Shown here: piece after piece, positions 26,169-35,288 of the stretch
How positions within the stretch are numbered: the stretch's first letter is position 1
How the letters are laid out: each line of letters starts with the position of its first letter
DNA from: Pseudomonas abietaniphila
GTDB lineage: Bacteria > Pseudomonadota > Gammaproteobacteria > Pseudomonadales > Pseudomonadaceae
Length of the DNA: 64,000 nt
Assembly (NCBI RefSeq): GCF_039697315.1
Contig: NZ_CP155619.1
Coordinates: 5,456,001 to 5,520,000, forward strand
Direction: 5' to 3'
Made by a program: the position numbers and the translations under genes
Notes under the pieces: model-generated
The model's database searches: none
What the model was told of the DNA's origin: nothing
What the model saw: the letters and a program-made list of their open reading frames with translations, nothing else

Positions 26169-27563
26169 AGCGCCGTGCCGTGCATTATGCAGAGGGCATT
26201 CGAGTGTCACCCGGGTACCGCGTCCATCGACGCCTGCTTCGATTTTCAGTCCAAACCCATGGAGTCGCGCAATCGCAGCCACCAGCGACAAACCGAGTCC
26301 GTTGCCCGGTTGCTGCCGGGACTGGTCGCCGCGGTAGAGACGTCGGGTCACGCTGTTGCGTTCCTCGCGCGGGATGCCTGGGCCGTTGTCCAGCACTTCG
26401 ATATTCAGGCTGTGCTCCTTTCGCACGCAGCGCAGGCAGATGTGGCCTCCCGGTTGAGTGAACTTGATCGCGTTGTCCATCAGGTTCACCAGCGCCTCGA
26501 ACAGCAGAGCGGTATCCCCCTGCAGCAATGGACAGTCATCAGGCGTCTGCAGGATCAATTGCTGGTGTTTCTCATGGGCAAGCGGTTCATAAAACTCATG
26601 GGCCTGCTGTAACAGCCGCTCAGGCTGAAAGGCTTCAAAGGCCGAGCGCCGTCGGGTGTCCTCCAGCTCAGAAATCCGAAGCAGGCCTTGAAAGCGCGAC
26701 ATGATCGATTCGCTTTCCTCCAGTGCCAGGTTCAGCGTATCGACATGGACCTGCTGCAGCGGCAGTTTTTGCAGTTGATACAGGCGGGCTCTCAGTCTGG
26801 TCAGTGGGGTTCGCAGGTCATGAGCAATGCCGTCACACACACCTTTGACTTCCAGCATCAGTTGCTCGATGTGTTCGAGCATGGTGTTGACCGCGTTGGC
26901 TAGCATGTCGAGTTCATCGCGGCGGGCTGAGAGCGGCAGCCGCTCACGCAGGTTGCCCGAAACGATGCGCTCCGTGCTGCGCTGCAACCGCTCCACGCGC
27001 CTGATGGGGCGTCTTCGCAACAGGCGCCAGCCGATCAGCCCCGGGACCAGCGTCAGCGACAACCCCCAGAACAACGCCTGCCCAATAATGCCTCCCACGG
27101 CGGAGATCGAGCCTCCGTCGCGTGCGAGGATCAGGATCCTCCCATCAGCGCGATCAAGCCGCAGCGCATAACTGCTGCGGGTTTCTTCATTGGGCAACGC
27201 AATGCTTAAACCGCGCTCCAGATAATGCACCTGACCATCGTCGGGGAGGTTGGAGCGTAATTTGAGCAGGTCACCGGTCAGGTGCGCGCCATTGGCTTCG
27301 AACAACCCGTAGGCGTCGATTCCCGGCGTGGAATAGACCTCGCTCCCGGCCAACTCGGCCACCAGCGCCGCATCGCTCACTTTTTGATAGTAATGCGCGC
27401 GTTGCATCAGCGTTCGCTCGGCCACGGTGCCCAGGTAGCGCGTGATCTCCCAGTACAGTACACCGGTGAAAACGGCACCCCAGGCCACGAAAAACAATGC
27501 ATACAGACCGATCAGACGGCTTCCGCTTGACCGCCAGCGTTCAGTCTTTGTCGACGAGGACAT
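26163..27563 (-). CDS. Sensor histidine kinase
   Basis: This inner-membrane kinase of 466 residues has one helix at about 16-36, a periplasmic sensor loop of about 37-155 and a second helix at about 158-180. HAMP follows, then HisKA with GIAHDLRTPLTRLR (His248), and a HATPase domain with NLMDNAIKF, DNGPGIP and GNGLGLSLV. It phosphorylates the regulator encoded directly upstream. The ATG at 27563 overlaps the end of the regulator gene by 23 bp; a GTG at 27575 is the alternative. The signal is unknown; the neighbouring carboxypeptidase suggests an envelope role. Confidence 0.93.
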   Translation of the reverse strand: MSSSTKTERWRSSGSRLIGLYALFFVAWGAVFTGVLYWEITRYLGTVAERTLMQRAHYYQKVSDAALVAELAGSEVYSTPGIDAYGLFEANGAHLTGDLLKLRSNLPDDGQVHYLERGLSIALPNEETRSSYALRLDRADGRILILARDGGSISAVGGIIGQALFWGLSLTLVPGLIGWRLLRRRPIRRVERLQRSTERIVSGNLRERLPLSARRDELDMLANAVNTMLEHIEQLMLEVKGVCDGIAHDLRTPLTRLRARLYQLQKLPLQQVHVDTLNLALEESESIMSRFQGLLRISELEDTRRRSAFEAFQPERLLQQAHEFYEPLAHEKHQQLILQTPDDCPLLQGDTALLFEALVNLMDNAIKFTQPGGHICLRCVRKEHSLNIEVLDNGPGIPREERNSVTRRLYRGDQSRQQPGNGLGLSLVAAIARLHGFGLKIEAGVDGRGTRVTLECPLHNARHGAS

Positions 27564-28218
27564 AGCCTGAACCACGAATCGTCTGGATGGCGGGCGCGCC
27601 CGGTCCTTCTATTTTTTTACGCAAGCGCGCGAGATGGACCTCGATGATGTTGGTGCCGGGATCGAAGTGATAACCCCAGACCTCCTGGAACAGCATGGTG
27701 CGCGTGACCAGTTGCCCGGCGTTGCGCATCAGGTAGGTCAACAGTTTGAATTCGGTGGGAAGCAGCGCGATTGCCTGACCTTCAAGCGTCACCGATTGGG
27801 CAATCAGGTTCATCTGCAGCCCGCCGAAGCGCAGGCAATGTTCCGTTTCGCCGGGCGCAGGGTCACGAAGCAGCACCTCAAGGCGCGCAATCATTTCGAT
27901 CATCGAGAACGGTTTGGTCAGGTAGTCGTCGCCACCCGAGCGCAGACCTCGAACCCGTTCGTCCACGTCCGACAGGGCGCTGATCATCAGCACCGGGGTC
28001 TGAATGGACAATTGGCGCAGCGTGCTGACGATCGTCAGTCCGTCAAAATCGGGCAGCATGCGATCCAGGGTAATGACGTCATGGCCTCCTGCGATGGCCA
28101 ACGCGAGACCGTCACGTCCGTTGTCCGCCCACTGAGCTTGAAAGCCATGGGCGTCAAGCTCGGTCATGATGGCGTGTGCGGTGACTTCGTCGTCCTCGAT
28201 GACTAACGCACGATTCAT
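27541..28218 (-). CDS. OmpR-family response regulator
   Basis: This 225-residue regulator has a receiver domain with the acidic pocket (IEDDE), phosphoacceptor Asp52 (ITLDRMLPD) and the LTKPFS lysine. A C-terminal winged helix follows, with RTMLFQEVWGYHFDPGTN and GSGYVL. It acts as a DNA-binding partner of the kinase encoded next. The ATG at 28218 has GGAG upstream and is better than a farther in-frame start. The TTAA-box clusters at both ends of the locus are its likely binding sites. Confidence 0.94.
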   Translation of the reverse strand: MNRALVIEDDEVTAHAIMTELDAHGFQAQWADNGRDGLALAIAGGHDVITLDRMLPDFDGLTIVSTLRQLSIQTPVLMISALSDVDERVRGLRSGGDDYLTKPFSMIEMIARLEVLLRDPAPGETEHCLRFGGLQMNLIAQSVTLEGQAIALLPTEFKLLTYLMRNAGQLVTRTMLFQEVWGYHFDPGTNIIEVHLARLRKKIEGPGAPAIQTIRGSGYVLVDKD

Positions 28219-28284
28219 TCTGAACTCCAGAGTTGGGGGCGGACATTCTAACGGCAGGTGCAAGGTGAGCCGGTACGTTTGTCC

Positions 28285-28321
28285 GTTAAAGTAAATTTTT
28301 CTTAACGCGGGTTAACACGGG
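28285..28321. promoter_or_regulatory. TTAA-box direct repeats between regulator and binding-protein genes
   Basis: TTAACGCGGG (28302-28311) and TTAACACGGG (28312-28321) are a 10-bp tandem repeat with one mismatch. A GTTAAA half-site lies at 28285-28290. One-turn spacing fits binding by an OmpR-type dimer. The site lies between the divergent response-regulator gene and the binding-protein gene. Confidence 0.5.
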
Positions 28322-28375
28322 GGAGGGCGAACGCTGCTTTAGCGTGGAGGCTTTCCGGACGAGGAATTGCCTGCC

Positions 28376-29164
28376 ATGCACCCGTGCTTCAGACCACTTT
28401 TACTGACCTGCATTTTTTTGAACGCCAGCCTGAGTCACGCCGCCGATAAGCCCGCAGATCGTCCAGTGACACTGAGGTTGCTCTGCTCCAGCGGTTTCAT
28501 CAGTGCGGCTCAGGCCATCGCTCCGGACTACGAAAAAGGTCGCGCAATCCACCTGGACATCGTCAAGGCGCCACCCGCTGGCTTAACGCTGGTAGATACT
28601 GTTGAGCAAGAACCCAGTCCCGAAGCGTTTGACCTGGTGCTGACCGACAGGGCGTCCATGGACAGATTGGTCGCCCAGCGGCGCGTAGATCCGGCCACCC
28701 GTGTTGATCTCGGGCAGTCACTGATCGCCATGGCGGTAAGGGACGGCGCTCAGAAGCCCAGTATTGATACCGTTGATGACTTGCGCGAGGCGCTGATGAA
28801 CGCCGAGTCTGTCGCGTACGCCAACAGTCCCACGGGCATGTACCTTTCCCATTGGCTGTTCCCGCGGATGGAGCTTGATCAGAATTTTGTGCTTAAAAGC
28901 AGGGCCATCTCCGCCGAGCCCGTCGGCAATGCTGTGGCTCGCGGTGATGTTCAGTTGGGGTTTCAGCAGTTGAGTGAACTCAAAGCGGCACCCGGCATTG
29001 ATATTGTGGGGTTGATCCCCGACAACGTGCAGCAGATGGTCTTGTATTCAGGCGCAGTAATGAATAACAGCCCCCATCCTCTGCAAGCCGACGCGTTGCT
29101 CGACTACATGAAGTCTTCACAGGGACGGGCAGCGATACAGGCGAGCGGGCTGAAACCCTTCTAA
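28376..29164 (+). CDS. ModA-like periplasmic substrate-binding protein
   Basis: This is a 262-residue secreted protein with a signal peptide ending near LSHA. The type II binding-protein fold is suggested by SGFISAAQAIAPDYE, the DLVLTDRASMDRLVAQ segment, AYANSPTGMYL and GFQQLSEL. This matches the ModA-like/extracellular solute-binding group. No permease or ATPase is adjacent, so it may be a sensor ligand-binder for the divergent two-component system instead of a transporter part. The ATG at 28376 is preceded by GAGGAA; a TTG at 28367 is less likely. Confidence 0.75.
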   Translation: MHPCFRPLLLTCIFLNASLSHAADKPADRPVTLRLLCSSGFISAAQAIAPDYEKGRAIHLDIVKAPPAGLTLVDTVEQEPSPEAFDLVLTDRASMDRLVAQRRVDPATRVDLGQSLIAMAVRDGAQKPSIDTVDDLREALMNAESVAYANSPTGMYLSHWLFPRMELDQNFVLKSRAISAEPVGNAVARGDVQLGFQQLSELKAAPGIDIVGLIPDNVQQMVLYSGAVMNNSPHPLQADALLDYMKSSQGRAAIQASGLKPF

Positions 29165-29542
29165 ACGATTCGCCGTGACGGTTCCAGATGCAAGAGCAGC
29201 CTGGCGCTACAAAGTCGCCTGCGGCACCTCAAAGTTCGCCATCACCGTAGTCATGGAATGCTTTTTAGCAATCATCGGGTAATGACTGTTTGCCGATGCA
29301 GTACCTCGCTCAGACTTCGCCACGCTTGCCGAATACACTTGAGCGCCAGACTCCACGGCTTCTTCGACGTGGCTTGGTTGCAGTGATTCGTATCAAATCG
29401 CGGGGGCCAGGGCAACACGCTGTAGATGCCGTAGCGCCTGTCCTTACCGATCCATCCAGACAGGGCCACCGGGCCGAGGAATTGCTGCCTGTTGGAAGCG
29501 CCGCATGAGCGGCAGACCGTGAGCAACATCGGCCGGGCAGCG
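29165..29542. other. Intergenic stretch with no supported gene
   Basis: About 380 bp between the binding-protein gene and the IclR-like fragment. Reading frames exist on both strands but none is recognised or conserved-looking, and the composition is ordinary. Confidence 0.4.
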
Positions 29543-29917
29543 TCAACTGACGCCACGCAATGCCTTGTTCAAGCCATCCTGGCAGGTCAGCAAGGCCTTC
29601 TTGATACTTTCCATAGCGGCTTGCAAGCGCCAGACGGGACCGACCACATCGATGGCATAACTTCCTTGAGGCGTTTCCAGCCCCACTGCCACAGCGCCCA
29701 CGCCGGGTGTGTGCTCGTCAAAATCATAAGCGAAGCCTTCCTTGCGGATCAGTTTCAACTGGGCCAGCAACTGGTTCAGCGTGGGTGTGTGGCTGGTCAA
29801 CGGTTTGAGCTGCGGACCGATCAGTCGGATGACTCGATATACTTTTTGGGTTGTAGGAGGGTGCATGTGAAGCGCGGCGCCGCTGGGTAGGTGACGCAGG
29901 CTTTCCGTGCACTGCAC
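29543..29917 (-). pseudogene. IclR-family regulator remnant
   Basis: A GTG-started frame of 124 residues carries an IclR effector-domain signature: LIRKEGFAYDFDEHTPGVGA, then VAVGLETPQGSYAIDVVGP. A normal IclR protein has about 250 residues with a helix-turn-helix of 80 residues in front. Here the upstream part is compressed; weak IclR-like pieces (SVQCTESLRHL, KVYRVIRLIG) suggest internal deletions. It is probably non-functional. It lies in a gene-poor patch near the TRAP remnant. Confidence 0.55.
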
Positions 29918-30099
29918 GCTTGAGACGGTAGGGGGACTTGCATGAGCGCCGTGGCGGGCTGACGCTCAGCCTTTGATTCTGCCGAGGTCATGAGAGCACG
30001 GCTTGCGAGCTGCCGGGCAGTTGCAGTGATTCAGGTATGGCGTTGTGTCAGGCACACCGCATCTGTCGGATTGAATCCCGCCACGCCCCCGCGATTAAT

Positions 30100-30732
30100 T
30101 CACGGGGCGAGGCTGCGCAGCACCAGGTTGGTGGTTGCGTTCATGCCCCGTTCCAGCTCTTCCCAGGTCCGTTGCTCCAGGCATCTGGGATTGGTGTACG
30201 GCATGATGACTTCTGCCAGTCCGTCAGCCACTTCATCGAGCGGGGACTTCTTCTCGAACTCACCGGCCTGACGGCCATCTTCGAGAATGCGCTCAAGCAT
30301 TGAGTAGATCTGCGCCTTGTGCCCGGCGGCGGTACACCACCCACCCTCGATTGCGGCGACCACCACCTCGTTGACTGCGCTCTCAATGACGAACAGGTCG
30401 TAGCTCAGTTTCAACGCGGTGCGCATGAACAACCGGAATCGGCGTGTCGGCGACAGGTCCATGTCGACGATCTCTTGCAGCTGCGTGTCCAGCTTCTCCA
30501 AGGTGTGCGCGCAGATGGCTTCGCCGATGGCCTGCTTGGATTTGAAGAAACGATAGATATACGCGGTGGAAATGCCCATGGCTTTGCTGAGGTCGGCGAC
30601 GGACGTCTTGCGGTAGCCGGCCTCACGAAACAGTGCCTCGGCCACGTTGATGATTTGTACTCGACGGTCATGCTCGGCTGGGCCGCGTTGACCGGAGGTC
30701 GGAAGGATGACGGGTTCGGATTCGCTTCGCAT
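30100..30732 (-). CDS. TetR-family regulator
   Basis: This 210-residue TetR protein has an N-terminal helix-turn-helix (about 27-70): VAEALFREAGYRKTSVADLS and GISTAYIYRFFKSK. The ligand domain follows. It lies 144 bp downstream of the RND pump gene on the same strand, so it is the likely local repressor of the efflux genes. The ATG at 30732 starts the conserved frame. Confidence 0.88.
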   Translation of the reverse strand: MRSESEPVILPTSGQRGPAEHDRRVQIINVAEALFREAGYRKTSVADLSKAMGISTAYIYRFFKSKQAIGEAICAHTLEKLDTQLQEIVDMDLSPTRRFRLFMRTALKLSYDLFVIESAVNEVVVAAIEGGWCTAAGHKAQIYSMLERILEDGRQAGEFEKKSPLDEVADGLAEVIMPYTNPRCLEQRTWEELERGMNATTNLVLRSLAP

Positions 30733-30811
30733 AGGCCTGATGACTGGGTAGGTTGCGCAAGAAGGCGATTGTACATCAACGGGTCAGCGGCATCGGTGCC
30801 CGGTCACGACA

Positions 30812-30831
30812 GGGCTGTAGGCCAACAGCCC
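30812..30831. terminator. Hairpin between RND pump and TetR gene
   Basis: GGGCTGT (30812-30818) pairs with ACAGCCC (30825-30831) around a 6-nt loop, 45 bp after the pump stop on the minus strand. There is no long T-run, so it may be an attenuator, a Rho-assisted stop or a stabilising hairpin. Confidence 0.35.
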
Positions 30832-30875
30832 CGGTGACGCAGTCGCCTGGCGACCACGCCACCGGAGCGGTGGGT

Positions 30876-33800
30876 TTAACCCGCGTCGGCAGACGCTGCA
30901 GTGTGCGTAGCCGCCGTTTTCTCCGCCCCGGCGGCGGGCGGTTTGATCTTGAACCAGATTGCGTAAAGGGCTGGCAGGAACAACAGCGTCAGGACGGTTC
31001 CCACCGCCGTGCCGCCGATCAGCGTAAACGCCATCGAGCCCCAGAACACCGAAAAGGTCAGCGGTATGAACGCCAGCACGGCGGCCACAGCCGTCAGAAT
31101 CACCGGTCGCGCACGCTGCACGGTGGCCTCGACCGCTGCGTGATAGGGGTCAAGCCCGTCGGCCTCGTTGGTGTGAATCTGTCCGATCAGAATCAGCGTG
31201 TTACGCATCAAAATCCCTGACAGGCCGATCAACCCCAAAATGGCATTGAACCCGAACGCCTGATGGAAGATCAGCAGGATCGGTACGGTCCCGACCAGCC
31301 CCAGCGGAGCCGTCAGGACGACCATCGCCATCGCGGCGAAACTGCGCACCTGGACAATGATCACGATCAGGGTGAACAACAGCATCACCGGGAAGATCGG
31401 CGCCAGTGCATTGTTCGCTTTCAGTGACTCCTCGATGTTGCCGCCGATCTGGATCTGATACCCCAACGGGAGGTTGCTGATGATCGGCTGAAGCTGCCCA
31501 TAGACTTCCATGGAGACCTGCGGCGGCTGCATCTGCTCGTCGATGTCACCGCGCACGGTGATCGTCGGTAGGCGATTGCGGCGTTTGAGAATCGGGTCTT
31601 CCGCACGAATCTCGACGTGGCCGATCTGCCTGATCGGAATCAACTGACCGTTCTTGCTGGTCAGTGTCATGTTTTCGATGCGGGCCGGGTCGAGCCTGTC
31701 TTCATCCTGAGTGCGTGCCATGACATCGACGGTCCGGATATCTTCACGCACTTGGGTCACGGAAATACCGGTCAACAGGAACTGCAATTGCTCCGACGCC
31801 TGGGAGGACGTGAGTCCCATCACCTGCAGGCGATCCTGATCGAGGACGAAATGCAGCGTGGGCTGCTTTTCGCTCCAGTCGGTGTTCACCTGTCGCATGC
31901 CAGGGTTCTTGCGCATGACCTCGGCGACCTGTTGCGCGATGCCACGCACTTTGTCGGCGTCCGGCCCCATCACGCGAAATTCGACCGGGAATCGCGTGTA
32001 CGGCCCGAAGACCAGTTGCGAGACGCGCACGCGTGCTTCCGGCGCCAGTTGTTTCTCCACTTGGGCACGCAGGCGCAGTTTCAGGGCGTCCCGAGTGCCT
32101 TCGTTCTCGGTCAGTACAATGATTTTGGCGAACGAAGGGTCGGGCAACTCCGGGTTGTACGAGAGGAAAAAGCGCGGCGCACCTTGGCCGATGTAGCTGG
32201 TGACGATCTTCGCTTCGGGCTGGGTTCTGATCCATGCCTCGACTTTTTTCGTGGCCTCGCTGGTGGCGTTGATCGAGCTGCCCTCGGGCAATTGCACTTC
32301 CACCAATAACTCGGGACGGTCGGAGCTTGGGAAAAACTGTTGTTTGACCGAGCCCATGCCCACGATTGCCAGCGCGAACAAGGCAAACACGCCTCCGGCG
32401 ACCCAGTATTTGTGCCGAATCGCAGTGCTGATCAACCGACGCAGACGCTGAAAGTTGGGCGTGGAATAGATCCTGTCGTGACCGCCTTCGATCTGTTTGA
32501 TTTCCGGCAGCAGCTTGACGCCCAGATACGGCGTGAAGAACACCGCGACCATCCAGGAAATGATCAGCGCGAAGCCGACGATCCAGAAGATATTCCCGGC
32601 GTATTCTCCTGCGGTGGATTGGGCGAACCCTACCGGCATCAGGCCGATGACGGTGACCAGCGTGCCCGCCAGCATCGGTGCCGCCGTGTGGCTCCAGGCG
32701 TAGGACGCCGCCTTGATGCGGGTGTAGCCTTCCTCGAGTTTGACCACCATGATTTCGATCGCAATGATCGCGTCATCGACCAGCAAGCCCAGACCCAGAA
32801 TCAAGGCGCCCAGGGTGATGCGGTCAAATACGCGGCCGGTCGCCAGCATCACGATGAGTACCGCAGCCAGGGTCAGGGGCACGGCGGCGGCCACGACGAT
32901 TCCTACGCGCCAGCCCAGGCTCAGCAGGCTGACGACCATGACCACCGCCAGCGCCACGAAGAACTTGATCATGAATTCGTCGACCGCTTCGGTGATGTTC
33001 ACCGCCTGATCGGTGATTTTGCTGAAGCTGATGCCTTGCGGCAGGTTCGATGAGATTTTCTGTTGTTCGGCCTGAAGGGCCTTGCCCAGGTCCAGTCCGT
33101 TCCAGCCATCTTTCATGACGACGCTGAGCACCAGGGCTTCTTCACCGTCGTGACGGATGATGAACGTGGCCGGGTCCTCATAACCACGTTTTACCTCCGC
33201 CACGTCGCTCAGCTTCAGCGTACGGCCTTGCGAGGCGGCAATCGGCGTGTTGCGGATCTTTTCCAGATCGTCCAGCGCGCCATCCAGACGCACGAACACC
33301 TGCGGGCCTCTGGCCTCGATGGAGCCTGCGGGCGTGATTGCGTTCTGATTGTGCAACTGGGCGAAGATGTCCTGGGCATTGACACCCAGATTCGCCAGTC
33401 GCGAATAGGAAAACTCGACGAAGATGCGTTCGGGACGCTCGCCCAGAATGTCGATTTTCTTCACGCCAGGGACTTGCAGCACATCCTGACGAACCTCTTC
33501 GGCCTGGCGGGTGAGGTAACGGTGGGGCAGGCCGGGTGCTTTCAACGCGTACAGCGCGAACGAGACATCCGAGTATTCGTCGTTGACGTAGGGGCCCATC
33601 ACGCCGGAAGGCAGCTTGCGCGTTTCGTCGAACAGCTTCTTGCGGGCCTGATAAAACTCGTCAGGGACCTGTTTGGGCGGGGTGGCGTCGAGCAGGGTCA
33701 AGGTCATCAATGCCAGGCCCGGACGCGTGATGGTCTCGACCCGGTCATACCATTTGAGCTCTTGCAGGCGCTTCTCAAGAGGCTCTGCCACCAGGTTTTG

Positions 33801-33986
33801 CATCTCCTCGGCCGTCGCACCCGGCCAGACGGCCGTGACGGTCATCACCTTCACGGTGAACGCCGGGTCTTCCGCCCGGCCGAGCTTCATGAAGGCTACA
33901 AGTCCGGCGAGCGTGATTGCGATGATCAGAAACAGCGTGACGGCACGTTCGCGCACAGCCAGTGCCGACAGATTGAATCCGCTCAT
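30876..33986 (-). CDS. RND efflux pump, inner-membrane subunit
   Basis: This 1036-residue protein of the AcrB/HAE family starts with MSGFNLSALAVRERAVTLFL. It has 12 membrane helices and two large periplasmic loops. Helix IV contains GLLVDDAIIAIE, the proton-relay aspartates. It exports drugs or other small molecules with the adaptor encoded upstream (ATG/stop overlap of 4 bp) and the outer-membrane lipoprotein encoded divergently. The proton-driven mechanism is family knowledge. Substrates cannot be predicted. Confidence 0.95.
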   Translation of the reverse strand: MSGFNLSALAVRERAVTLFLIIAITLAGLVAFMKLGRAEDPAFTVKVMTVTAVWPGATAEEMQNLVAEPLEKRLQELKWYDRVETITRPGLALMTLTLLDATPPKQVPDEFYQARKKLFDETRKLPSGVMGPYVNDEYSDVSFALYALKAPGLPHRYLTRQAEEVRQDVLQVPGVKKIDILGERPERIFVEFSYSRLANLGVNAQDIFAQLHNQNAITPAGSIEARGPQVFVRLDGALDDLEKIRNTPIAASQGRTLKLSDVAEVKRGYEDPATFIIRHDGEEALVLSVVMKDGWNGLDLGKALQAEQQKISSNLPQGISFSKITDQAVNITEAVDEFMIKFFVALAVVMVVSLLSLGWRVGIVVAAAVPLTLAAVLIVMLATGRVFDRITLGALILGLGLLVDDAIIAIEIMVVKLEEGYTRIKAASYAWSHTAAPMLAGTLVTVIGLMPVGFAQSTAGEYAGNIFWIVGFALIISWMVAVFFTPYLGVKLLPEIKQIEGGHDRIYSTPNFQRLRRLISTAIRHKYWVAGGVFALFALAIVGMGSVKQQFFPSSDRPELLVEVQLPEGSSINATSEATKKVEAWIRTQPEAKIVTSYIGQGAPRFFLSYNPELPDPSFAKIIVLTENEGTRDALKLRLRAQVEKQLAPEARVRVSQLVFGPYTRFPVEFRVMGPDADKVRGIAQQVAEVMRKNPGMRQVNTDWSEKQPTLHFVLDQDRLQVMGLTSSQASEQLQFLLTGISVTQVREDIRTVDVMARTQDEDRLDPARIENMTLTSKNGQLIPIRQIGHVEIRAEDPILKRRNRLPTITVRGDIDEQMQPPQVSMEVYGQLQPIISNLPLGYQIQIGGNIEESLKANNALAPIFPVMLLFTLIVIIVQVRSFAAMAMVVLTAPLGLVGTVPILLIFHQAFGFNAILGLIGLSGILMRNTLILIGQIHTNEADGLDPYHAAVEATVQRARPVILTAVAAVLAFIPLTFSVFWGSMAFTLIGGTAVGTVLTLLFLPALYAIWFKIKPPAAGAEKTAATHTAASADAG

Positions 33987-35077
33987 GGCGTCACCGCCAG
34001 CGTGTTGCCCAGGCGTACCTTCTGGTTGGCATGCAGCAGGTGAGCGCCGAGCGCCACGACGGTGTCACCGGGTTTAAGGTCACCGGCCACCCGTGCGGTT
34101 TCCAGGCCTACAGCCAATACGTTCACCGCGTGCTCCTGGACGGTCATCGACGCCTGATCGATCACCCAGACGCTGTATTTTTCACCGCCATTGCGCAGCG
34201 CTGTCAGGGGGATCGCGACGGAGGGGGTGTCCGAGGGCAGGCTGGATTGAAGCGTGACCTTGATCGTCGCACCCAGCGGCGCGTTCTTGAGTTCGTCGCT
34301 GAGCACGTAGCGCGCGGAAAAGGTTCGGGTCACCGGATTGGCCGCCTCGGACAGCTCGCGCAGCGTGGCTTGCGCACTGCGTACTGGCGTTCCGTACAAG
34401 CGCGCCTGCGCGGTGGATTCAAGCGCCGGCCTCAGCGTTTCAGGCAATTCGACCGCGGCCTCGCGGGCGCCATCTTTGGCCAGCTCCACCACGGTCTGAC
34501 CAGCTGCAACCACCTGGCCGGGTTCTGCCGCCGTGTTGACGACCAGCCCGTCCACATCTGCTTTCAGTTCTGCGTACTGGCTGGCGTTGGCGGCGACGTC
34601 TGCCTGCGCCTGGGCGGCATCCAGTTGTGCCTTGGCGCTGTTGAGCGCGGCAACCGCCTGGTCATAGGCCATGGCCGAAATCGCACCGGCGGCGACAAGG
34701 CTGCGAAGGCGGGCTTCGTCAGCCTGCGCCTGCACCAGCCTGGCTTTGGCCGATGCCACGGCGCCTTTCTGATTGGTGATGGCCAGATTCAGATCGACCG
34801 GGTCGATCTTCATCAAAGTCTGCCCCTTGTGAACCCGCTGCCCTACGTCGACCAGGCGCTGAATCACCTTGCCGGAAACGCGAAAGCCCAGATCGCTCTG
34901 CACTCTGGCGGCGACCACGCCGGTAAATGATTGCGTCGTTGAGTGATCGGGCTGAACGACGGCGGTATCGACGACCGGATCGACGAGGCGTGGATCGCTT
35001 TCCGGAGGATGGCCGCAGGCAGCCAGTAGCAGGGCAGCGGCCGTGATGGAGATAAGTGCAGCAGGATGTATCGACAT
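33983..35077 (-). CDS. RND efflux periplasmic adaptor, lipoprotein
   Basis: This 364-residue membrane-fusion protein has a lipoprotein signal (LLLAAC, Cys21). A barrel-sandwich hybrid with SGKVIQRLVDVGQRVHKGQT is followed by a coiled hairpin (about 90-165, QADEARLRSLVAAG) and beta-barrel domains. It links the pump to the outer-membrane channel. It is the first gene of the minus-strand operon and overlaps the pump gene by 4 bp. The divergent region holds a possible regulator dyad. Confidence 0.94.
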   Translation of the reverse strand: MSIHPAALISITAAALLLAACGHPPESDPRLVDPVVDTAVVQPDHSTTQSFTGVVAARVQSDLGFRVSGKVIQRLVDVGQRVHKGQTLMKIDPVDLNLAITNQKGAVASAKARLVQAQADEARLRSLVAAGAISAMAYDQAVAALNSAKAQLDAAQAQADVAANASQYAELKADVDGLVVNTAAEPGQVVAAGQTVVELAKDGAREAAVELPETLRPALESTAQARLYGTPVRSAQATLRELSEAANPVTRTFSARYVLSDELKNAPLGATIKVTLQSSLPSDTPSVAIPLTALRNGGEKYSVWVIDQASMTVQEHAVNVLAVGLETARVAGDLKPGDTVVALGAHLLHANQKVRLGNTLAVTP

Positions 35078-35118
35078 GGCGACCTCCAGAAAAATTCAGG
35101 GCGCAATGTTCTTTTATG

Positions 35119-35141
35119 TTTACGGTTTTGTAAATACGTAA
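35119..35141. promoter_or_regulatory. Possible operator between the divergent efflux genes
   Basis: TTACG (35120-35124) and CGTAA (35137-35141) form a short inverted repeat in the 211-bp intergenic region of the adaptor and channel genes. It could be a TetR-type site but is weak evidence alone. Confidence 0.3.
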
Positions 35142-35288
35142 CCATTGATGTTCATCATCATTCCTGATTAAGTCCTTTTCTGTGCGGTTTATGTGGATGA
35201 AGTAAGGTTTATGTGTGACGGTTTCAATAAATCGTTGACAAAAATTTTTGCCCGGAAATAATTGCCGCTCGAGATCACAGGATTTGCC

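Noticed and set aside
29272..29556. A 94-codon minus-strand frame between the binding protein and the IclR remnant
   Set aside because: Overlaps the remnant, has no family match and no clear ribosome site.
30753..31220. A 155-codon plus-strand frame near the RND stop
   Set aside because: Antisense to the end of the pump gene and without motif.
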